A DNA stretch of 13,248 bases from JAICMB01 sp035295125 (GTDB lineage Bacteria; Acidobacteriota; Terriglobia; Bryobacterales; Bryobacteraceae): positions 1-13,248 of the forward strand of contig DATGJP010000010.1 of assembly GCA_035295125.1 (NCBI GenBank), read 5' to 3'. The notes beneath the pieces are model-generated. The model ran no database searches, was not told where the DNA came from, and saw only the letters and a list, made by a program, of their open reading frames with translations. Numbering within the stretch: the stretch's first letter is position 1; each line of letters begins with the position of its first letter. The position numbers and the translations under genes were made by a program. Positions 1-6,240 of this stretch are shown here, piece after piece.

Positions 1-1
1 C

Positions 2-463
2 GGCTTTTATACCGGTATCCGTGCCGTGCCCGGCGGGAGGGCGCGTCAGTCGCGCTGGATCATCGGCTCGGCGGTGGTGGCCGCGGCCTGGCTCATCGGC
101 ACGTTCCTGCTCGGCGCTGCCGGTGCGTTCCGCAACGATGCACTGCCGCCGCGCATTCCCATGGCGCTCGCCGCGACGCTGCTGCCGGGCTATCTGCTGC
201 TACTCTCCCCGACATACCGCCGCATCGTCGCTGCCGTGCCGCAGCACTGGCTCATCGGCATCCAGACCTTTCGTATCCTGGGAAGCGCGTTGCTGGTCCG
301 CTATTTGGCGGGCGAGCTGCCCGGTCTTTTCGCGCTGCCGGCCGGAATCGGCGACGTCGCTACCGGATTGCTCGCGCCCTTCGTTGCAACGCGATCGGGA
401 GGCGTTGACGCGCGCGGATCAAGGTTGTGGCGTCCGCCCAGGTCTGCGGCTGATCTTCCATAA
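2..463 (+). CDS. Polytopic membrane protein, 5' end outside the window, C-terminus probably lost
   Basis: The open frame runs in from the left edge (the first residues visible are GFYTGIRAVPGG), so the GTG at 26 need not be the start. About 153 residues are visible. Hydrophobic segments fall around the stretches WIIGSAVVAAAWLIGTFLLG, MALAATLLPGYLLLLS and QTFRILGSALLVRYLAG, followed by LPAGIGDVATGLLAPFVA. This looks like an uncharacterised small integral membrane family. From about position 390 the frame turns hydrophilic and arginine-rich (ends RPPRSAADLP). The final membrane helix expected after the GIGDVATG segment is not found in any of the three plus frames. I infer a truncated or rearranged 3' end. 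Function unknown. It lies in the same direction as the GrdB-like gene, 117 nt upstream of it, and need not be co-transcribed. Confidence 0.5.
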   Translation, partial: GFYTGIRAVPGGRARQSRWIIGSAVVAAAWLIGTFLLGAAGAFRNDALPPRIPMALAATLLPGYLLLLSPTYRRIVAAVPQHWLIGIQTFRILGSALLVRYLAGELPGLFALPAGIGDVATGLLAPFVATRSGGVDARGSRLWRPPRSAADLP

Positions 464-580
464 TCATCGTGTAGCCGGCTCTATGGTGAGTGGCAAGGAA
501 AGCTCCAATCTTACAGAAACCTGGATTCCGGCAAGCAGTTGTAAGGAAACAGCCTTTAGGCACACTCACTGGACAACCAC
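464..580. other. Intergenic stretch before the GrdB-like gene
   Basis: No convincing gene, terminator or repeat is seen here. A minus-strand reading exists across 569-360, but it has no recognisable domain and overlaps the tail of the membrane protein gene. The promoter and leader of the GrdB-like gene should lie here. No clear -35/-10 pair is visible, and the only Shine-Dalgarno-like element is a weak GGA about 8 nt before the ATG at 581. Confidence 0.3.
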
Positions 581-1324
581 ATGGCCAAGATCACCGACCT
601 GAAGTTCGCGAATCAGGTCTTCATGAAGGCGTACCCGTATCGCAGAATCGATTGGCATCCCGGCGCATGGTTGGAGAAGCCACTTCCCGAAGCACGGGTC
701 GCGGTTGTAACGACGGCAGCGTTCTTCAGACGGGATCAGCCTCCATTCGATACGACCATTCGCGGAGGAGACTATTCTTACCGTGTCATCCCAGCCGATA
801 CCGACTTGAGTACGCTCGAAATCGCCCATCGAAGCGACGCATTTGACATCCACGGGATCACGTCGGACAAAAATCTGGCGCTGCCGCTGGATCGGTTGAG
901 TTCGCTCGCGGAGAAGCGCATCATCGGTTCAGTAGCTCCGCATCATTTCAGCTTTATGGGCTCGATCGCGGCTCCAGGCCGACTCATTGCCCAAACCGCG
1001 CCCGAGGTTGCTCAAATCCTGCTGAAAGACGAAGTGGACGCGGTCTTGCTTACCCCAGTTTGACCGATGTGCCATCAGTCCGTCGGACTGATCCAGAGCA
1101 TCATAGAGAAAGCGGGAATCCCTACGGCTTCCGTTAGGTTGTTCCGTGAGGTGACGGAGCGGGTTGACCCGCCGCGAACACTGTTTTTGGATCAGCCATT
1201 TGGCTATCCGCTAGGAGCGCCGAACGATGCTCCACTCCAAACCGTGATCATTCTGGCGATGTTGGCTCTGCTCAAAGAGCGCGTACCGCCGTCCGTTCGC
1301 TGGGATCTGAAGGCAGCGGGATAA
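581..1324 (+). CDS. GrdB-like selenoprotein (glycine/sarcosine/betaine reductase selenoprotein B family), UGA at 1061-1063 read as Sec
   Basis: Two open stretches, 581-1060 and 1064-1321, lie in the same frame and are separated only by TGA at 1061-1063. Read through, they give 247 residues. The first part carries features of the family: RIDWHP near the N-terminus, the RGGDYSYRVIPADTDL block, HRSDAFD, then FMGSIAAPGRL. The core is DAVLLTPV-U-PMCHQSVGLIQ, and the second part continues with KAGIPTASV, a REVTERVDPPR block and GYPLGAPND. From memory, Cys-type relatives read VPVCPxCxQxVGL at this spot, so UGA replaces the first Cys of a CxxC pair (Sec161, Cys164). A hairpin suited to SECIS starts 10 nt after the UGA. 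Members of this family outside the clostridial glycine reductase complex have no settled reaction; a thiol/selenol redox role is inferred. The alternative is a Cys-to-stop mutation, which the intact downstream frame and hairpin argue against. It ends 13 nt from the convergent anti-sigma gene. Confidence 0.85.
1074..1092 (+). promoter_or_regulatory. Candidate bacterial SECIS element of the GrdB-like gene
   Basis: ATCAGTCC (1074-1081) and GGACTGAT (1085-1092) form a perfect 8-bp stem closing the 3-nt loop GTC (1082-1084). Eighteen nucleotides separate the UGA (1061-1063) from the loop. Bacterial SECIS elements lie inside the reading frame just after the Sec codon, with a short apical loop beginning in G at this kind of distance, and bind SelB. 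The GUC loop echoes the GGUCU loop of E. coli fdhF. No bulged U as in fdhF is apparent. The assignment is structural inference. Confidence 0.72.
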
Positions 1325-1337
1325 CCCGGGGCTAACC

Positions 1338-1565
1338 CTATCTTCCCGATAACCGTCGTATCAGGCGGTCTTCGAAATTCGGGTCTGCCTCTTTCTTTTC
1401 ACTCATGCCTCGAGCGGCTGAACGCAATTGCTCCACCTGGCGGGCCAGGCGGGAGCAGAATCTGCACATCGCGAGATGAAGGCGTACCTCCATGCGTTTC
1501 CACCAACTCTGTGCCTGAAGCTGATCCGACATGAGCAGCGTTGCAACGTTTTTGCACGAGATCAT
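1338..1565 (-). CDS. Small zinc-finger anti-sigma factor (zf-HC2 type)
   Basis: The 75-residue product starts MISCKNVATL. It has the HC2-type zinc ligands Cys4, His30, Cys34 and Cys37 (LHLAMCRFC gives H-x3-C-x2-C). The C-terminal part is charged and helical, with no membrane segment, so this is a soluble anti-sigma factor, possibly a redox-sensing ZAS type, that would hold its ECF partner inactive. Its ATG overlaps the TGA of the sigma gene (ATGA at 1565-1562), the usual translationally coupled sigma/anti-sigma layout. A zinc-thiolate anti-sigma beside redox genes suggests thiol-stress sensing, which is inference. It ends convergently 13 nt from the GrdB-like gene, with no hairpin terminator between them. 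Confidence 0.8.
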   Translation of the reverse strand: MISCKNVATLLMSDQLQAQSWWKRMEVRLHLAMCRFCSRLARQVEQLRSAARGMSEKKEADPNFEDRLIRRLSGR

Positions 1566-2177
1566 GTTTTACTCCGACCTCCGGCCGCAGGTTTGCTCAC
1601 GCCCTTCGCTTCTAGACATTCACGCAGCCTGGCGCGCGCTCGATGCATCAGCACTCCAAAGTTGGTGACGCTGACAGCCAGAATCTTACAAATCTCGCTG
1701 GTCTCAAGACCCTCGACTTCACGCAGGACGAATACCTCACGCTGATTCACGGGCAGGCCATCCATGCAGCCACGAATCAGCTCGCCGATCTCCTTGGAAA
1801 GCATCAGCCGTTCCAAATCAGCGGGCGGGCGACTCCAGTTGCCTTTGCTGTCGAATCGGGACTCGAAGACTTCATCGATGGGGTCCATGCGGTCATCTAG
1901 CGCCGCAGCCCGGTGCCGCTCCAATGCCTTTTGGGTGCAGGATCCCGAATAGCCACGTTCGCAGTTGCGACCGCCCCTCGAAATTGTCCAGCCGTTCGAG
2001 AAACGTCCGGAAGACGTCTTGCACCATGTCTTCCGCTTCGGGTTCCGCGAAACCCAGCGCTCGTGCAGCTCTCACCAGTGGTCTCGCGTGTTCATGCACG
2101 GCCTCGGCAAGCGCTTCGGGATCACGCCGCCGAAGGCGTTCAAGAAATGCTGCGCTGATTGGAACCGCGGGTATCAT
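1562..2177 (-). CDS. ECF RNA polymerase sigma factor, frame broken by one extra base near 1929-1935
   Basis: The N-terminal part (2177 downward) carries sigma region 2: EPEAEDMVQDVFRTFLERLDN, then RSQLRTWLFGILH. The C-terminal part, in another frame, carries KALERHRAAALDDRM and sigma region 4 (LPVNQREVFVLREVEG, SEICKILAVSVTNFGVLMHR, ARARLREC). The two frames meet at LFGILH/KALERHR. Removing one base from the minus-strand CACCCAAAAGG (1929-1937) gives HQKALERHR and a 204-residue protein of normal ECF length. It is either a sequencing error or a real frameshift. I prefer ATG 2177 (MIPAVPISAAFLERL), but GTG 2213 would add 12 residues. It directs RNA polymerase to a small regulon, probably including its own promoter. 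The divergent DUF302 operon is the nearest candidate target. Confidence 0.8.
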
Positions 2178-2267
2178 CGCTAACCACTGTAAGAAATTCC
2201 AATCTGCTCGCACTCACGGTTAAAGGCAAACACGCCTTCGACATTTCACAAAAAAGGAAATCAACAG
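2178..2267. promoter_or_regulatory. Divergent control region between the sigma gene and the DUF302 operon
   Basis: This 90-nt region separates two divergent units and must hold both promoters. AAGGC (2223-2227) and GCCTT (2234-2238) form a small inverted repeat with a 6-nt spacer, which could be an operator or leader hairpin. An AAGGA element at about 2254-2258 gives the DUF302 gene a good ribosome binding site. No ECF-type GGAAC/GTC promoter pair could be assigned with confidence. Confidence 0.35.
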
Positions 2268-2750
2268 ATGAACTCCACAGTTTCGTTTCGCAAGTTTGTT
2301 CTGGCGGCGGTCATCGCTGCCGGAACTGTTGGCATAAGCTTCGCTGGCTCCAATACGTCCTTCAGCGGCGACCGCGTGACCGTCTCGTCCGACAAGTCGT
2401 TCGAAGACGTCACGAGCGCGGTCAAGTCACTGGTTGCGAAGAACGGCATGATGGTGATGGCCGAAGTCAACCAAGGCAAGATGCTGTCCATGACCGGTCT
2501 CAGTCTGAAAGCCACTCTTTTCGACGTCGGCAATCCGACTGTAGGCAAGCAACTGTTCGAACAGGATCACGGGGTCGGACTCTACGTCCCCTTGCGCCTG
2601 TTCGTGTACGCCGATGCGTCCGGTAAGACGTTCGTGTCCTACGATCGACCGTCGGCATTGCTGGGCCAGTTCCAGAACGAAAAGATCGGCATGGTCGCGC
2701 AAATGTTGGACCAGAAGCTGGAAGGTCTGGCCAATATGGCGGCCCACTGA
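2268..2750 (+). CDS. Secreted DUF302-domain protein
   Basis: The product has 160 residues. The N-terminus KFVLAAVIAAGTVGISFAGS is a signal peptide, with probable cleavage near residue 26, so the protein is periplasmic or extracellular. The mature part matches the DUF302 pattern: SFEDVTSAVKSLVAKNGMMV, then VGNPTVGKQLFEQDHGVGL, YVPLRLFVYADASGKTFVSY and DRPSALLGQF. DUF302 proteins are small alpha/beta proteins of unresolved biochemical function. The mature part contains no cysteine, so it is not itself a thiol redox protein. It is the first gene of a plus-strand set with the membrane protein and the selenoredoxin, divergent from the ECF sigma gene. A 57-nt gap with a GC-rich hairpin separates it from the next start. 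Confidence 0.85.
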   Translation: MNSTVSFRKFVLAAVIAAGTVGISFAGSNTSFSGDRVTVSSDKSFEDVTSAVKSLVAKNGMMVMAEVNQGKMLSMTGLSLKATLFDVGNPTVGKQLFEQDHGVGLYVPLRLFVYADASGKTFVSYDRPSALLGQFQNEKIGMVAQMLDQKLEGLANMAAH

Positions 2751-2764
2751 GGTTTCATTTCGAA

Positions 2765-2787
2765 GGGGGGCCGCCCATGCGCCCCCC
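2765..2787 (+). promoter_or_regulatory. GC-rich intercistronic hairpin
   Basis: GGGGGGC (2765-2771) pairs perfectly with GCCCCCC (2781-2787) around a 9-nt loop. It lies 15 nt after the DUF302 stop and 19 nt before the next start. No T-run follows, so it is not a classical intrinsic terminator. It may protect the DUF302 message or lower expression of the downstream genes. Confidence 0.5.
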
Positions 2788-2806
2788 GTCTGTACTGGAG
2801 AGCGCG

Positions 2807-3480
2807 ATGAAAGAAATCATTTGGACTCATTTGCCATTGCGAGCCTTGCTCATCGGGCTGGCAGCGATTGCGCCCGTGGCGTTTCCTGCGGCGCAAGCCG
2901 GCTATACACCCTTCACGACCTGGCTTACCTGGCGATTGTTCCCGCAGCCGTATTGCTCGTCCTTGCGTGGGCCCTCCTCAGAAAATCATCCGCTGCGGGA
3001 TTAGCAGTCCTGATCCGCGATGGCGCCGTTGCGGGTCCGTTGGCGACCGTGGCACTTGAAGCCGTGCGGTACTCCGGGTTTTGGATGGGATTCATGCCCG
3101 GCAACCTTCCGGAACTAATGGGCGTGCTGCTGCTCGACCGCTTCGCTTTGGGACCAACTGCTGCGTCAACTCTCGTCGGCTTTGCCTATCATTTTTGGAA
3201 TGGCGCCTGTTTCGGAATCATCTTCGCACTCGGGCGTTTCAACTTGCCAGTTTGGTGTGCCGTTCCCTATGGAGCCGCTTTGGGCGTCGGTTTCCTCATC
3301 AGTCCCGTAGTGCAGGGATTAGGCGTTGGCATTTTCGGCGTGAAGTTTGGATGGCACTTCGCTGCTACGGTCCTCACAGCCCACCTGGCATTCGGTACGG
3401 CGATGGCTGTGATGCTCCGGAGAAATCAAGGTTGCAAAACCGAATCGCCAATGATGCCTCCGGCCGTTGTCGTCCGATGA
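2807..3480 (+). CDS. Polytopic membrane protein, frame probably broken by a missing base near 2900-2903
   Basis: GGAG at 2797-2800 sits 6 nt before ATG 2807, which starts MKEIIWTHLPLRALLIGLAA and a hydrophobic stretch ending FPAAQAGY. The rest lies in a different frame: LYTLHDLAYLAIVPAAVLLV, a block reading VRYSGFWMGFMPGNLPELMG, VLLLDRFALGP, AYHFWNGACFGIIFALGR and a final helix near TAHLAFGTAMAVML. One added base at GGCTAT (2901-2906) joins them as AQAGLYTLHDLAYL, giving 224 residues with about six membrane helices. The downstream frame alone has no ATG or GTG near a binding site. I do not recognise the family; the NLPELMG/LLDRF and YHFWNG motifs look conserved. Its TGA overlaps the ATG of the selenoredoxin (ATGA), so the two are coupled and probably work together at the inner membrane, perhaps in electron or thiol transfer (inference). 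Confidence 0.65.
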
Positions 3481-4640
3481 TACATTTGAAAACGATGCGG
3501 TCCCCACGACGTCCTGCACTGCCGTTGGCGGTGGTCCTGCTTGCCGCCCTGATCACAGAAACTGGTGCGATGGCGCAATTGCCCGCCAGAATCGATGTGT
3601 CCAAGCTCGGATCGCAGGTCGGCGAACGCGCGCCGGATTTCACCTTGAACGATCAAAACGGGAAGCCTTGGACCCTGCAATCGATCATGGGGCCAAAAGG
3701 CGCAATGCTCGTATTCTATCGTTCGGCCGACTGGTGACCATACTGCAAGACGCAACTGGTCGAGTTGCAAGGACGGACCACGGAACTCCAGGCGAAGGGA
3801 CTCGGCTTGGCCGCGATCAGCTATGATTCGGTCGAAACACTAGCCGCTTTCAGCCGGCAGCGAGGCATCACTTTCCCTTTACTGTCGGACACCGGCTCCG
3901 AAACCATCAAACGATACGGCATCCTCAACACAGTTGTTGACGAAGCTCTCGGTGCGCACAAGGATGATCCGGCCGTCAAGGAGGAAACTCAAAAGTACGT
4001 GTCGGCGGTCGGTGTGAATCCTATCATGAAAGGCATCGCGTTTCCCGGCACTTTCATCGTTGACCGCAAGGGTCGCGTCACGTCCCGATTCTTTGAAGAC
4101 TTCTACGTGGAGCGGAACACCGTTTCAAGCCTTCTGGTGAGGGCTGGAATGCATGGAGCATCGGTGGCAGCCACGAAAGTTTCAGGCGCGCACCTTGATC
4201 TGACGACGTATCCGAGCGATCCAGCAATCGCTCCGGGGAATCGCTTCTCGCTCGTGCTGGATATCAAGCCTGGTCCTGGCATCCACGTCTACGCGCCCGG
4301 CGCGAAAGGTTATCGTGCAATCGCGTTGAACATCGCGCCTCAGCCCGGAATTCGAGTACTTCCGATTCAGTTTCCGGCCTCACAGACATACTTCTTCAAG
4401 CCGCTGAACGAGCATGTACCCGTTTATCAGAAGCCCTTTACACTGGAGCAGGAAATCATTCTGGAGGGCACCCTGGAAGCGCAGGCTGCCCTGCGCGGAA
4501 AAGAGAACGTGCCCTTGACCGGCACACTGGATTACCAAGCTTGTGACGACAAGCAATGCTTCAACCCCGCTTCCGTGCCGCTCTCTTGGACGCTGACCTT
4601 GAGATCGCTGATCCGCGAGCGGCCAAACCTGAAGAAGTAA
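3477..4640 (+). CDS. Secreted selenoprotein: AhpC/TSA-type thioredoxin fold fused to a DsbD N-terminal-like domain, UGA at 3735-3737 read as Sec
   Basis: Reading through one in-frame TGA gives 387 residues. ATG 3477 overlaps the previous stop; ATG 3495 (residue 7) is an alternative. RSPRRPALPLAVVLLAALIT to AMAQ is a signal peptide. The redoxin domain spans about 45-215: GERAPDFTL (49-57), then MLVFYRSADW-U-PYCKTQLVEL, so Sec87 and Cys90 form U-x-x-C where relatives have CPYC. The cis-proline loop is AFPGTFIVDRKGRV (188-201). Residues from about 235 resemble the DsbD alpha/DsbC-corrector domain: PGPGIHVYAPG (265-275) and LDYQACDDKQCFNP with Cys356 and Cys361. The protein would be an exported peroxidase or thiol-disulfide reductase whose attached domain may relay electrons; that reaction is inferred. 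A SECIS-like hairpin follows the UGA. A nonsense mutation is the alternative, but 301 intact downstream codons make it unlikely. Confidence 0.88.
3752..3768 (+). promoter_or_regulatory. Candidate bacterial SECIS element of the selenoredoxin gene
   Basis: GCAACT (3752-3757) and AGTTGC (3763-3768) form a perfect 6-bp stem around the loop GGTCG (3758-3762). Twenty nucleotides separate the UGA (3735-3737) from the loop. The GGUCG loop differs from the E. coli fdhF GGUCU loop, recognised by SelB, only in its last base. The size, position and loop sequence fit the bacterial SECIS model. Confidence 0.78.
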
Positions 4641-5001
4641 TGCGACGCTCAGTGGCTGCTCGACGTGCTTCCTTTTTTTCAGCGAGGCCCCGGGCGAGCC
4701 GCACCGCAGATTGAACCCAAGCTGCCAAGGCTTTTTCGGAGTCCGTGCCGGTCGCGCTCACGTAGATCATTGATTTCATCGGCTTGCCGGTGAAGTCCAT
4801 CGGTCTGGTATGAGGTTGGCACAAGGAAGCAGTGGCTCGTTCCGGCGTAAGCCGTAACACCAGATCGGTTTTCAGAACGCCGCAACACATGCGACCGTTG
4901 ACCATGAAGGCAAGCCCTCCGAACATCTTCTTCTCAGAGAATTCGGCGGCAGTATTCATGATCGCGCGAATGCGGTCTGCGAGATGGACATCGTACGCCA
5001 C
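4561..5001 (-). CDS. TfoX N-terminal domain protein
   Basis: The product has 146 residues. It shows the TfoX/Sxy N-domain pattern: MAYDVHLADRIRAIM, KKMFGGLAFMVNGRMCCGVL, LVLRLTPERA, RPMDFTGKPMKSMIYV and ALAAWVQSAVRLARGL. TfoX-N proteins are short alpha/beta proteins. Some are competence regulators, but stand-alone members of this length in most bacteria have no defined role, so no competence function is claimed. The last 35 or so residues are a lysine/arginine/alanine/serine-rich tail with no domain. This tail overlaps the 3' end of the convergent selenoredoxin gene by 80 bp, on the opposite strand. It lies 90 nt downstream of the propeller gene in the same direction and may be transcribed with it. 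Confidence 0.8.
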   Translation of the reverse strand: MAYDVHLADRIRAIMNTAAEFSEKKMFGGLAFMVNGRMCCGVLKTDLVLRLTPERATASLCQPHTRPMDFTGKPMKSMIYVSATGTDSEKALAAWVQSAVRLARGLAEKKEARRAATERRITSSGLAARGSAISRSASKRAARKRG

Positions 5002-5091
5002 GACTATTCAGCTTAGCCCCTCATTCATGCGAACGGATTCTGGTCCGCACTGCGTCAGCACGGGAGCCCATATCGCGGGCGGTCTAGTGGG

Positions 5092-6138
5092 TTACTTCCT
5101 GCTCGGCGACACCGCGACAAGACCTGCTAATTTACCGAGCTGCGAGTGTGCGAGATACACCGTGCCATCTTTCGTCACGACGCCATTGCGAGCGCCCTCG
5201 TGGGTCGGCACCACGGCAACCTGACTGAGTTTGCCTGTCGAGTCGACCCGGGCCACTGTGAGCTTCGCGTCTTTCGCGGCCCCGACATACAGCATGTGAG
5301 TGGATGGCGAGTAGTTGAGATCATCCACGCCGTCACCGGTGTCGATCGATGACAACTTCTCCCCATTGTGACCTGCATCCAAGACCTCCGCCCGCGTGCT
5401 GCAGGCGACGAACAGGTAGCCGGTGTTTTGATCCACCGACAGACCATGCGGACCGTCCTCTCCACACGAGGATGGCCACTTCGCCACGGTTTTGTGTGTT
5501 TTAAGATCAATCGCGGTCGTGAGGTCCTTGTCCTCGTAATTCATATAGAGGCGGCCGCGCTTTGCATCGACTGCATAGCCTTCGGGCCGGCCTTCGAATG
5601 TCAGTTTTTCCTTCTGGTTCAAAGTCTGGCTGTCCAGAATACGGACAGAGTTGTCGCCTGGTGCGGTAACCCAGACTTCTTTTGTGGGCGCCACATAGAC
5701 AACACCGTCGGGAGTAGAGTCGATGTGGCCACAAGTTTTGCGTGCGAGAGTCCTTTCGTCAACGGCGCACACACTGGAGTCGGCCCGATCACCGATGTAC
5801 ACCACCCCGTCGCCGATCGATACGCCGCTCGGCCCTTGAGCGCGTTTCCGACCTTTGAGTTCCAGTTCCTTTGTCGCAAAGCCCGAGATCTCATGGACGC
5901 TGCCGTTGCTGGTGTCCACCACATCGACCGACCCAATGTTTATGGCAGGAACCCAAACGTATCCCGTCTTCGGATCATAGGTGATGTAATCCATTGTGAT
6001 GTTTCCCTGGCCGTGATCTGGGAGGGTCAGGGTTCGAACGGTGTAGTTGACGTTTTGCTCGTTGGCAGCCTGCAATCCAATACCAATTGCGCCGAGGGCC
6101 ACTATGGCGAATAGCAGGATAGAACTCCTTCGTTCCAT
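5092..6138 (-). CDS. Secreted YncE-like beta-propeller protein
   Basis: The product has 348 residues. The N-terminus MERRSSILLFAIVALGAIGI is a signal peptide or anchor. The rest is a run of propeller-like repeats: MDYITYDPKTGYVWVPA, DVVDTSNGSV, GVVYIGDRADSSVCAVDERT, EVWVTAPGDNSVRILDSQT, PEGYAVDAKRGRLYMNYE, PHGLSVDQNTGYLFVACSTR and DLNYSPSTHMLYVGAAKDAK. This is the pattern of exported YVTN/YncE- or SMP-30-type six- or seven-bladed propellers. Such proteins bind ligands, metals or partners in the envelope, and the substrate cannot be read from sequence. Two cysteines lie close together in SSVCAVDERTLARKTCGH and another pair is SCGED/VACST, which might form disulfides after export. The next gene upstream is an MDR remnant, so it probably has its own promoter in 6139-6240. 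Confidence 0.8.
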   Translation of the reverse strand: MERRSSILLFAIVALGAIGIGLQAANEQNVNYTVRTLTLPDHGQGNITMDYITYDPKTGYVWVPAINIGSVDVVDTSNGSVHEISGFATKELELKGRKRAQGPSGVSIGDGVVYIGDRADSSVCAVDERTLARKTCGHIDSTPDGVVYVAPTKEVWVTAPGDNSVRILDSQTLNQKEKLTFEGRPEGYAVDAKRGRLYMNYEDKDLTTAIDLKTHKTVAKWPSSCGEDGPHGLSVDQNTGYLFVACSTRAEVLDAGHNGEKLSSIDTGDGVDDLNYSPSTHMLYVGAAKDAKLTVARVDSTGKLSQVAVVPTHEGARNGVVTKDGTVYLAHSQLGKLAGLVAVSPSRK

Positions 6139-6240
6139 ACCGACAATCCTAGCACCTGCCTCCGGGCATGGTGATCGGACAACCGTACGGATGGGAGGGT
6201 CACGACAGCCTCAGCCGCGTGTCAGGACTGCCGAAAGCAC
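6139..6240. other. Intergenic stretch upstream of the propeller gene
   Basis: About 100 nt with no supported gene. It should hold the promoter of the minus-strand propeller gene. No clear promoter boxes, repeats or terminator were recognised. Confidence 0.3.

Noticed and set aside
21..602. A 193-codon plus-strand open frame overlapping the first membrane protein
   Set aside because: Its product is rich in Arg, Ser, Cys and Pro with no domain, typical of an out-of-frame shadow of GC-rich sequence. The hydrophobic frame beside it is the believable one.
1067..1324. A separate small gene starting at MCHQSVGL
   Set aside because: It is in the same frame as the preceding 160 codons and continues the GrdB-like family sequence. 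No binding site precedes its ATG, so it is the second half of the selenoprotein.
1325..1337. Bidirectional terminator between the GrdB-like and anti-sigma genes
   Set aside because: The 13-nt gap has no stable stem followed by a T-run on either strand.
3735..3737. The UGA in the redoxin as a plain nonsense mutation (TGC to TGA)
   Set aside because: The downstream 301 codons stay open and conserved, a SECIS-like hairpin sits at the right distance, and the same arrangement occurs in a second gene nearby. Sec machinery could not be checked from this window.
5368..6114. A 248-codon plus-strand open frame opposite the propeller gene
   Set aside because: It shows no family pattern or binding site. 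The minus-strand frame has a signal peptide and clear propeller repeats.
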